Source: Roseivirga sp. UBA6061 (GTDB lineage Bacteria > Bacteroidota > Bacteroidia > Cytophagales > Cyclobacteriaceae). Taken from it: 11,586 bases of DNA. The position numbers and the translations under genes are program-made. The notes below the pieces were generated by a model that worked only from the letters and a program-made list of their open reading frames with translations, was not told the origin of the DNA and ran no database searches. Where the stretch lies: assembly GCA_002427745.1 (NCBI GenBank), contig DIYF01000094.1, forward strand, positions 13,979 through 25,564, read 5' to 3'. Positions 5,731-11,586 of the stretch are shown in pieces. Every line of letters begins with the position of its first letter. The stretch's first letter is position 1.

Positions 5731-5797
5731 CTAAATCCTGAACAGTCCGTTATATGCCATCCGTAACCAGTGAAATGTGATTGTATTTCAATCGATC

Positions 5798-6217
5798 TCA
5801 AATAATCGACTGGGTCACCATCCAGAAGAGTTGTCGGGAGATGGGAGATTCTTCGTTGACGCTGTTGAGCTCTTTAAACTGACTGATGCCGAGTGCACTT
5901 TTGATACTTTTCATATCGTCTGCTTCCAGCGCTTTAAATGCCATGGTCCAGTCCGGATAGGCGCGGTTATCAATTTCCTTCATGTGCAAGGTGATCACAT
6001 CATGGTGTCGGCTGTCTTTTCTGATGCGGTTATAAAGCTCGTTGAGGGTATTGAACTCACCTTCCAGTATTTGCACAAAGTTTCTGTTGTTGTAGAGCAG
6101 GCAACCCGTCAAATCATTTTCAGCATTGAAGCTCCTGGCTTTGCTAAGAATATTCAGTAGGTCGTCATCAGAGACATCGGGACTGGCTTCACTTCGGTAG
6201 ATTAGTTCAAATAGCAC
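5798..6217 (-). CDS. Short BLUF-domain blue-light sensor (FAD)
   Basis: This is a 139-residue cytoplasmic photoreceptor. The BLUF domain covers about residues 1-95 and keeps the residues of the photocycle: Tyr7 (ELIYRS), Asn31 (ARSFN), Gln49 (FVQILEG), and Trp90 and Met92 (YPDWTM). These match Tyr21, Asn45, Gln63, Trp104 and Met106 of AppA. A helical tail of about 45 residues follows with no output domain, so signalling would be by protein-protein contact. The start is GTG at 6217: it places the domain's first strand at the usual distance, an AAAGAG ribosome site lies 8-13 bp upstream, and an in-frame stop lies farther up with no ATG between. It stands 61 bp after the antiporter gene and 67 bp before the WYL regulator; the three could be cotranscribed. 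Confidence 0.93.
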   Translation of the reverse strand: MLFELIYRSEASPDVSDDDLLNILSKARSFNAENDLTGCLLYNNRNFVQILEGEFNTLNELYNRIRKDSRHHDVITLHMKEIDNRAYPDWTMAFKALEADDMKSIKSALGISQFKELNSVNEESPISRQLFWMVTQSII

Positions 6218-6278
6218 GGTATCACTCTTTACAGGTATCTCAAGTTAATTTAATGAAATTTTCAGAGTGCCTGAAGCC

Positions 6279-7529
6279 CTATTGGTTCAATTTCAGCTTT
6301 TTCACCAGGGCTCCGATTGAGAGTCCCTGGAAAATGATAGAGAAGACTACCACACAGTAAGTGATCAGCATGATCAGGTCCCGGAATTCTGACTGTGGCA
6401 GCGAGAGCGCCAGGGCTATTGAAATGCCTCCTCTGAGTCCGCCCCAGGTAAGTATACCGATGGTTTTTGATGGAGGGGTTTCTCCCTTTTTCATCAGGCC
6501 TATCGGTATGGCTACAGAAATGAGTCTGGCAATCAACACAGCGGGGATGGTGAGCAGACCAGCCAGAATATAAGAACCGTTATCGGGTAGTGAAATGATC
6601 TCCAGACCAATGAGTACAAAGAGCACAGCATTAAGAATCTCATCGAGCATCTCCCAGAACTCTGATACTTCCATGGCCGATTTACCTGCATTTTTCGGAA
6701 GAATCAGCTTGTTGCCTATGATGAGACCGGCTACCACCATGGCCAGCGGACCGGAAACATGAATGAGCGAGGCAAGACCATAGCCCCCCATGGTAATGGC
6801 AATCGTGATCAGCACCTCAATTTTAGGGGCATCTTCTATGCTTTTGAGGATGCGATACCCGGCATAGCCCAATATGGTTCCGTAGAGTACACCGCCAATG
6901 GCTTCTTCACCGAAGAGTTTGAGAGTTTCGCTGAATTCGAAGTTGGCTACTCCATTTTCGTGCACCAGCAAAATGCTCAGAAACACTACCACGCCCACAC
7001 CATCATTGAAGAGTGATTCACCGGAGATTTTGGTTTCCAGGCTGGACGATACATTGGCTGATTTCAATATAGCCAGCACGGCAATCGGGTCGGTAGGAGA
7101 GATCAAAGCACCAAAGAGGAGGCAGTAGGTGAGGGGCACATCATAGCCTACCAGGCCTACAATCCACTGGCTGAGAAAGCCTACAATAAAGGTAGATACC
7201 AATACCCCCATGGTAGCAAAAAGCAGTACGGAAACCCGCTCTTTTTTGAGAGACCGGGCATTTACATGCAAGGCCCCGGCAAAGAGCAGAAAACTCAGCA
7301 TGACATCCATCAGCAGCAACCGGAAATCTATCACGTGCACCACCTCGCAGGTTTGCATCATAATATCACGATCAATTTCCCCGATCAGGATCATAGTTCC
7401 GGCCAAAACCAGTGCCATGATCATCAGCCCGATGGTGGTAGGAAGCTTGAGGAATTTGTGATTGATATAGCTGAAAAAAGCGGCAATGCCCACGACAATG
7501 GTCATGGTCTGAAAGAGTGATCCGTCCAT
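6279..7529 (-). CDS. CPA1-type Na+/H+ antiporter (NhaP-like)
   Basis: This is a 416-residue inner-membrane cation:proton exchanger with about 12 hydrophobic segments along its length. The ion-binding motifs of the CPA1 family are visible: [12 protein letters not shown] (143-154, with the TDP of the unwound helix) and [14 protein letters not shown] (170-183, with Asn175-Asp176). Further on are ARLISV (335-340) and [15 protein letters not shown] (361-375). All are intact, so the protein should be active. It is expected to export Na+ (or K+/Li+) in exchange for protons in pH and salt homeostasis. There is no C-terminal regulatory domain beyond KKLKLNQ. The ATG at 7529 gives a natural first helix. 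The gene lies downstream of the GH17 gene but beyond its terminator, so it must have its own promoter, which I could not identify. Confidence 0.95.
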   Translation of the reverse strand: MDGSLFQTMTIVVGIAAFFSYINHKFLKLPTTIGLMIMALVLAGTMILIGEIDRDIMMQTCEVVHVIDFRLLLMDVMLSFLLFAGALHVNARSLKKERVSVLLFATMGVLVSTFIVGFLSQWIVGLVGYDVPLTYCLLFGALISPTDPIAVLAILKSANVSSSLETKISGESLFNDGVGVVVFLSILLVHENGVANFEFSETLKLFGEEAIGGVLYGTILGYAGYRILKSIEDAPKIEVLITIAITMGGYGLASLIHVSGPLAMVVAGLIIGNKLILPKNAGKSAMEVSEFWEMLDEILNAVLFVLIGLEIISLPDNGSYILAGLLTIPAVLIARLISVAIPIGLMKKGETPPSKTIGILTWGGLRGGISIALALSLPQSEFRDLIMLITYCVVVFSIIFQGLSIGALVKKLKLNQ

Positions 7530-7665
7530 GGTTGATTATTAGCTCAACCTAATTTACACTAAAAAAGACAGGTGATAGGGGAGTGTCTGGAGGCTATGTA
7601 CTCCATTTGACAGTCAGACAGAAATATAAGGGATGTTTTGAAGGCTTATTTTTCAGATAATTAAC

Positions 7666-7689
7666 AAAAAAGCCCCGGAGTATCGGGGC
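7666..7689 (-). terminator. Intrinsic terminator of the GH17 gene
   Basis: On the minus strand GCCCCG-ATACTC-CGGGGC is followed directly by TTTTTT. The 6-bp GC stem and T-run are a textbook intrinsic terminator. It begins 10 bp after the GH17 stop codon and separates that gene from the antiporter gene. Confidence 0.92.
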
Positions 7690-7699
7690 CATGCTCAAA

Positions 7700-8698
7700 T
7701 CAGCTACACTTGCTAAAAGTGGTGCCTGCTGAATCCGATTTGATTACAGGAGGAATGCTTGGAATAGCTGGTTTACCGGGTTTAGCTGGTACGGCTGGTG
7801 TGGTTGCCCCATAGATGCCCCAATGTGGTCCCCAGGGGCCTTCGGCCGTTTTCCAGGGTTCGTCAAACATCTCGAACCACATGGTGATAAAGGCCTGATT
7901 GTAAGTGTTGGTACCATTGATCCATTTACAGGTGGTATTGAAGTTGGTTACTTCATCTTTCCAGGTAGTGTCAGCATCAGCAGCACCGGCACTTGGCCAG
8001 CCGATTTCGGCAATCACCACTTCGAGTCCTGCTGCTATGGCCTGTGACATTCCGTTTTGATAAGAGTACTGCATATTACCAGATATATCCCCCGGGGTCA
8101 TCGGAGTCGCTATTTTGGGGTTCTCATGGTTGCCTTTTTGACCGTACCATGGATAGATGGTAAGAAAGGCATAGCTCTGCATATCACTCAATAGTGGTGA
8201 CCAGATACTGCTCATGGGGCCGGACCCGGTCATGCATATGGTTACAGGAATACTGCTGATATTACTGTATTTAGACTTTGCCAGTTCACTTACTGCGTAG
8301 TCAAAAGCGGCTTTTACCTCCTTGTAGGTATAGCCATTGGATGCCAGATCTACTTCATTACCTACCACGATGACCTTAACCATATCAGGGTGGGCACTGG
8401 CCTGTGTTAGAGCTGTGTCAATTTCCGTTTGGGTACTGGCACTGTCTCCGGGGAAGATCCAGGCACCCAGGGCCAGGCCCAGGCTGTGTTTTTTGCAGAG
8501 TTCCGGCAGGTACTGTTGACAGCCCTGTACGGTATAGGTGCGGATAAAGCTAAAGTAGTTGGCCGTGACCTTTAAATCGGCATCAACATCAGCTTTGGTA
8601 TAAGTAGATTTTTTTACCGATGCTGCCTGGTGATACGGGGCATAGCATACGCCCATCATTTCACTTCCTCCGAAGAGTGAATTTGTATTGGTGCTCAT
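7700..8698 (-). CDS. GH17-like glycoside hydrolase (beta-1,3-glucanase fold)
   Basis: This 332-residue protein resembles glycoside hydrolase family 17 (endo- or exo-acting on beta-1,3-glucans such as laminarin). It has the opening GVCYAPYH (16-23), the acid/base motif VVGNEVD with Glu115, the nucleophile motif VIAEIGWPS with Glu231, and a late aromatic segment WFEMFDEPWKTAEGPWG (274-290). Both catalytic glutamates are present in a TIM-barrel order. There is no signal peptide: the start MSTNTNSLFGGSE is polar, and no upstream in-frame extension is obvious. The last 34 residues are a Pro/Lys-rich tail (PAVPAKPGKPAIPSIPP) ending in Cys-Ser. The location of the enzyme is therefore puzzling. It follows the AraC-type regulator gene by 53 bp on the same strand, which suggests regulation by it. 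Confidence 0.88.
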   Translation of the reverse strand: MSTNTNSLFGGSEMMGVCYAPYHQAASVKKSTYTKADVDADLKVTANYFSFIRTYTVQGCQQYLPELCKKHSLGLALGAWIFPGDSASTQTEIDTALTQASAHPDMVKVIVVGNEVDLASNGYTYKEVKAAFDYAVSELAKSKYSNISSIPVTICMTGSGPMSSIWSPLLSDMQSYAFLTIYPWYGQKGNHENPKIATPMTPGDISGNMQYSYQNGMSQAIAAGLEVVIAEIGWPSAGAADADTTWKDEVTNFNTTCKWINGTNTYNQAFITMWFEMFDEPWKTAEGPWGPHWGIYGATTPAVPAKPGKPAIPSIPPVIKSDSAGTTFSKCS

Positions 8699-8751
8699 AA
8701 AAAAGTGGTTTTGGTTAGTGTTTATTAAATGTAGATATAAAAAATGGTATG

Positions 8752-9759
8752 CTACAGGGATTTTCTGTACTCATTCGGAGTCATTTTTTCCCAGCGTCTG
8801 AAAGAGCGGATGAAGGCACTGGCATCGGTATAGCTGAGCAGCCAGGCAATTTCATTAATGCTTAATTCGGGCCTCTTCAGATAGGAAATCGCAAAGTCTC
8901 TGCGAAGGGATTCTGTAATCTCTTTGAAGGTATGTCCTTCTTCTGAGAGTCTGCGTTGCAGGGTTCTCACACTGAGATTGAGGTGACTGGCCACCTGCTC
9001 GATGCCAGGGAACTGAGGTTTTACCAGGTTGGCTACGGAGACCTTTACCTCTTCATAAAAACCACGTTGCTGATTGATGGCTGCAATTCTTTCTTCGGCA
9101 TGTGCTACCAGAATTCTCAGAAGATTGTAATCACTTGTAATCACTTTTTCCTGAAGGTGTCGCTTGTCGAAATAGACAGCAATCTCTTTTTGCCCGAAAA
9201 GAACAGGGCACTGAAATAATCGCTCGTATTCGGTGGTTGTGGTAGGTTTTGAGAAGGGGAGTTCTATTTTGAGCGGGTAGTGATTTTTACGCGTGAGCTC
9301 GTGGAATTCGTTTATGGTAAAGGCGATGGTGCCATCTACAGTGTGTCTCACCGCCAGCTCAGAGTCTTTGGCCCAGAGCCGTTCCGGTGTCATGGTAAGC
9401 TTGTAGTGGTTATGCTCTTCAGTCAGGGTCATGGGCAGTGAACTACAGGCCAGCTGGGCAAAATCACAGGCATATTGCAGGGCCTGCAATACGGTTTCGG
9501 AGGTCTGGGTAATCTGAGCCACCAGACCCGCGGCAGTCATATTCATCGATTCCCCCAAATGAAGTCCGAAAAAAGGATCTCCTGTAGCCTCAGCTGCCGC
9601 AACAGCTACTGCATTGTAATTTTCTGCTTCCAAAACAGAGGACTCCTGGCAAAGCTCTTCCTCAGTCTGGCCACTGGCCTGAATGAGAGGACGTATGTCT
9701 GCACCCTGCCTTCCGGCAAAGTGAATTAAGCTGAGTACAAAACGTCCGTTAAATGCCAT
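8752..9759 (-). CDS. AraC-family regulator with N-terminal 'arabinose-binding-like' domain
   Basis: This is a transcriptional regulator of about 335 residues. The N-terminal two thirds match the sensor domain of OruR/ArgR-like AraC proteins (beginning FNGRFVLSLIHFAGRQGAD). The C-terminal AraC domain holds two helix-turn-helix units: IEQVASHLNLSVRTLQRRL, and INEIAWLLSYTDASAFIRSF followed by FRRWEKMTPNEYRKSL. I chose the ATG at 9759, which gives the usual family length. The frame is open to a TTG at 9810, adding 17 residues that look unlike the family. It is divergent from the SRPBCC gene across about 107 bp, and just upstream of the GH17 gene. Either or both could be its target; the inducer is unknown. 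Confidence 0.9.
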   Translation of the reverse strand: MAFNGRFVLSLIHFAGRQGADIRPLIQASGQTEEELCQESSVLEAENYNAVAVAAAEATGDPFFGLHLGESMNMTAAGLVAQITQTSETVLQALQYACDFAQLACSSLPMTLTEEHNHYKLTMTPERLWAKDSELAVRHTVDGTIAFTINEFHELTRKNHYPLKIELPFSKPTTTTEYERLFQCPVLFGQKEIAVYFDKRHLQEKVITSDYNLLRILVAHAEERIAAINQQRGFYEEVKVSVANLVKPQFPGIEQVASHLNLSVRTLQRRLSEEGHTFKEITESLRRDFAISYLKRPELSINEIAWLLSYTDASAFIRSFRRWEKMTPNEYRKSL

Positions 9760-9866
9760 GGGGTTCAAATTATGCAATCTGGCATGAAATGACAATTGGT
9801 TGGCACTCAATGATCATCTCTGCCGACCGACTTTTCCGTGATTTGTAGTGTACTCAATGATGAATT

Positions 9867-10325
9867 ATGAAAAGTATAAAGACACAGATTACCATCGAAG
9901 CGAGTCCGGAGCAGGTCTGGGCTGTTTTGATGGATTTTGATCGATATCCGGAATGGAATCCTTTCCTGATCAGTGTAAAAGGAGAGCCTGTGGTAGGTAC
10001 GCATCTTGATAATGAGATCAAAACGAGTGAAAAGAAGATCATGAAGTTTCAACCGGAAGTCCTGGTAGCTGAAGCCAACACCGAATTCAGGTGGATAGGG
10101 AAGACTTTTGTCAAGGGGCTTTTTGACGGAGAGCACTACTTCCTGTTAAAGTCTGATAGTGCCGGAGCAACCACACTGATACACGGTGAAAATTTTACGG
10201 GAATGCTCAGTGGCGTGATTATGAAGATGATCGGGGAGGATACGATCAAAGGATTTGAGTTGATGAATGAAGCTTTAAAACAAAGGGTAGAATCTATGAG
10301 AAAGGAGGTGGAACATGCAGGCTAA
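9867..10325 (+). CDS. SRPBCC (START/Bet v1-like) ligand-binding protein
   Basis: This is a cytoplasmic 152-residue protein of the polyketide cyclase/SRPBCC superfamily. The hallmark N-terminus is present: ITIEASPEQVWAVLMDFDRYPEWNPFLISV (strand 1, then the two short helices with YPEWNPF). It ends in a long C-terminal helix from about residue 112 (GVIMKMIGEDTIKGFELMNEAL). This fold encloses a hydrophobic cavity for lipids or aromatic compounds; no catalytic residues can be assigned. The next gene starts inside its last codons, so the two products are probably made together. It is divergent from the AraC-type regulator gene, a possible controller. Confidence 0.9.
   Translation: MKSIKTQITIEASPEQVWAVLMDFDRYPEWNPFLISVKGEPVVGTHLDNEIKTSEKKIMKFQPEVLVAEANTEFRWIGKTFVKGLFDGEHYFLLKSDSAGATTLIHGENFTGMLSGVIMKMIGEDTIKGFELMNEALKQRVESMRKEVEHAG
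10303..10309 (+). promoter_or_regulatory. Strong Shine-Dalgarno for the overlapping membrane-protein gene
   Basis: AGGAGGT ends 5 bp before the ATG at 10315 and lies inside the SRPBCC coding sequence (codons AAG GAG GTG). Strong Shine-Dalgarno sequences are uncommon in Bacteroidota, where initiation usually relies on A-rich leaders. It settles the start of the downstream gene and supports translational coupling. Confidence 0.7.
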
Positions 10326-10698
10326 TGAAATCAAACTGAGGTGGGTATTAAAAGCAAATGCGGCTTTTTCCCTGGTAAGCGGAGTGACTTTAATACTGGT
10401 GCATTCGGTCATAGCAGAGCTGATGGACGTGAGGAGTCCCGAAGTATTGCTCTATGTGGGCATCGGACTGGTACTATTTTCGGCTACGGTATTTCAGGCC
10501 GGGCTCAGAAAGGATATTTCCGTAAAGCAGGTGCAATCGATCATTGTTCAGGATTGGGTCTGGGTGGCGGGAAGTGCCGTGATTATAGGGGTACAGGCCT
10601 GGGAACTGAGCCACCTCGGTTATTGGATGATTGCCGGAGTAGCGCTCCTGGTTGCAGACTTTGCCATTTTTCAAATGAGGTTTTTAAAACGCATTTGA
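10315..10698 (+). CDS. Small four-helix membrane protein, unknown function
   Basis: This is a 127-residue integral membrane protein with four hydrophobic segments (about 11-35, 42-62, 76-94, 100-122) and basic ends (MRFLKRI). I do not recognise a family motif. General size and topology recall DoxX/DUF4345-like small membrane proteins. Its ATG lies 11 bp inside the SRPBCC gene behind a strong Shine-Dalgarno, so it is coupled to that gene and probably acts with the SRPBCC protein, perhaps on a lipid-like ligand (inference). Confidence 0.85.
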   Translation: MQANEIKLRWVLKANAAFSLVSGVTLILVHSVIAELMDVRSPEVLLYVGIGLVLFSATVFQAGLRKDISVKQVQSIIVQDWVWVAGSAVIIGVQAWELSHLGYWMIAGVALLVADFAIFQMRFLKRI

Positions 10699-10774
10699 AT
10701 CAGGCCTGGGTCTAAAATCAATAAGTGATTGAACATTGCCTTTTACTTTAAACCGCATCACGTAAATTGCAAGC

Positions 10775-11227
10775 ATGCTTCAGCTAAAAAAGGCTCTTTT
10801 CTCGGCTTGTGACCACTATGTGAACGATAGAATCAGCACGATTGAAGAAGCTATGCGCAATGCGCAGTCTGCTGCCAATAACGAGACGAAGAGCAGTGCA
10901 GGCGATAAATATGAAACAGGCCGGGCCATGATGCACCTGGAAAAGGAAAAGCTGGCAGGTCAGCTGACCGAAGCGGCTAAGATGAGAAAGGCACTAGACC
11001 TGATAGATGTGGAAAAAACAGATACAGTAGTCGGCCTGGGTAGCCTGGTGAGAACGGAGAAGGCCAGCTATTATATTTCAGCCTCAGTAGGTAAGCTGGA
11101 AGTAGAGGGAGAGGTCTTTTTTGCCATTTCACCGGTTTCACCGATTGGTCAGCAACTATTAGACAAGGTAGAAGGAGACAGTTTTACTTTTGCCGGTCGT
11201 AGTCAGCGTATTACGGCACTTTGCTAA
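10775..11227 (+). CDS. GreA/GreB-like transcription factor (often misnamed 3-oxoacyl-ACP synthase)
   Basis: This is a 150-residue protein with a GreA-like plan: an N-terminal helical hairpin (about 1-80, rich in Glu/Lys) and a C-terminal FKBP-like domain (about 83-150) with SPIGQQLLDKVEGDSFTF, which resembles the end of GreA. The hairpin tip reads SSAGDKYETGRAM. Its Asp44-x2-Glu47 has the spacing of Asp41 and Glu44 of GreA, which coordinate magnesium in the RNA polymerase active site. I recognise this as a protein type of Bacteroidota labelled '3-oxoacyl-ACP synthase' in databases; there is nothing of a condensing enzyme in it. A role on RNA polymerase is inferred from this similarity. It is not linked to the upstream genes by overlap (76-bp gap) and converges on the acetyltransferase gene with overlapping stops. 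Confidence 0.85.
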   Translation: MLQLKKALFSACDHYVNDRISTIEEAMRNAQSAANNETKSSAGDKYETGRAMMHLEKEKLAGQLTEAAKMRKALDLIDVEKTDTVVGLGSLVRTEKASYYISASVGKLEVEGEVFFAISPVSPIGQQLLDKVEGDSFTFAGRSQRITALC

Positions 11228-11586
11228 AAGGAGGAGAGTTGCTGTGTAATTAACCGTTTTGCCACAGGCCATTCCTGAATAATGATGCTGTAATAGGCAG
11301 AGTTTCGGTAAGAATTGTCTTCCCTGACCATATCGTTTCTCAGAATCCCCTCAAACTGAGCCCCGAGTTTTTCAATCGCTTTGCGCGACCGCACATTGAG
11401 CTCGTCTGTCTTGATTTGAACCCTGGAAATATTGAGCTGCTCAAAGCAGTAGGTGAGTAAGAGTAGCTTACATTCAGGATTCACAGCTGTTCCCCAATAA
11501 TCAGGGTGCAGCCAGGTCCAGCCGATTTCCAGCTTACGGTGCGATGGCTGAATATCCATAAACCGGGTACTCCCTATGATTCGCTG
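11224..11586 (-). CDS. GNAT acetyltransferase (RimJ/RimL type), N-terminus beyond the window
   Basis: 120 residues of an acetyl-CoA-dependent N-acetyltransferase are visible. The frame is open to the window edge: RIIGSTRF precedes the internal Met at 11559, so that Met is not the start. Family features are IGWTWLHPDYWGTAVNPECK (the strand before the acetyl-CoA loop) and NVRSRKAIEKLGAQFEGILRND (helix and strand typical of RimJ/RimL). The GxG-type pyrophosphate loop is here WGTAVN, as in the W-G-x-x-x-N version of the family. The substrate, a protein N-terminus, an amino acid or a small molecule, is unknown. Its TAG stop overlaps the TAA of the convergent GreA-like gene. Confidence 0.9.
   Translation of the reverse strand, partial: QRIIGSTRFMDIQPSHRKLEIGWTWLHPDYWGTAVNPECKLLLLTYCFEQLNISRVQIKTDELNVRSRKAIEKLGAQFEGILRNDMVREDNSYRNSAYYSIIIQEWPVAKRLITQQLSSF

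Noticed and set aside
6261..6275. Hairpin TTCAG/CTGAA between antiporter and BLUF genes
   Set aside because: The stem is only 5 bp and AT-rich, and lacks a proper T-run on the minus strand; it is too weak to call a terminator.
9760..9810. TTG start for the AraC-type regulator
   Set aside because: It adds 17 residues before the usual beginning of the sensor domain, and an ATG at 9759 is available. It cannot be wholly excluded.

Overview
The window looks like a chromosomal segment from a Bacteroidota bacterium, probably of the Cytophagales type. Three things point there: a TonB-dependent receptor with an N-terminal carboxypeptidase-regulatory-like domain, a GreA-like protein of a kind common in Bacteroidota (often listed as '3-oxoacyl-ACP synthase'), and a promoter with a TAnnTTTG -7 box. 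No rRNA, tRNA, transposase, integrase or phage gene is visible. Species cannot be named from the sequence.

Layout. From the left edge to about 9760 all genes lie on the minus strand. Read in transcription order (right to left) they are: an AraC-type regulator, a GH17-like glycoside hydrolase with a clear intrinsic terminator, a CPA1-type Na+/H+ antiporter, a BLUF blue-light sensor, a WYL-domain regulator, a small four-helix membrane protein (DUF4345-like), an intergenic tandem repeat array, a TetR-family repressor, a short-chain dehydrogenase, and a TonB-dependent receptor cut by the left edge. Right of about 9860 there is a plus-strand pair (SRPBCC protein and a four-helix membrane protein, translationally coupled), then the GreA-like gene. 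That gene converges on a GNAT acetyltransferase cut by the right edge, and their stop codons overlap.

How the genes work together. Three times a regulator sits directly upstream of one likely target on the same strand: TetR then SDR, WYL then DUF4345-like protein, AraC then GH17. For the first two the operator candidates are visible. An identical 18-bp TAGAC-N5-GTCTA element lies in front of both tetR and the SDR gene. A TGACA-N6-TGTCA palindrome lies between the WYL gene and the promoter of the DUF4345-like gene. The BLUF sensor stands just upstream of the WYL regulator, so a light input to that cascade is possible but unproven.

The most unusual item is the 4084-4609 array. A unit of about 189 bp, packed with inverted repeats, is tandemly repeated. 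Each main unit ends in a copy of the last 11 or so codons of the DUF4345-like gene; the rightmost copy is the real gene end. The array therefore looks like repeated duplication of a gene's 3' end plus its downstream region. Its palindromes can fold in two mutually exclusive ways. I cannot identify it as a known element.
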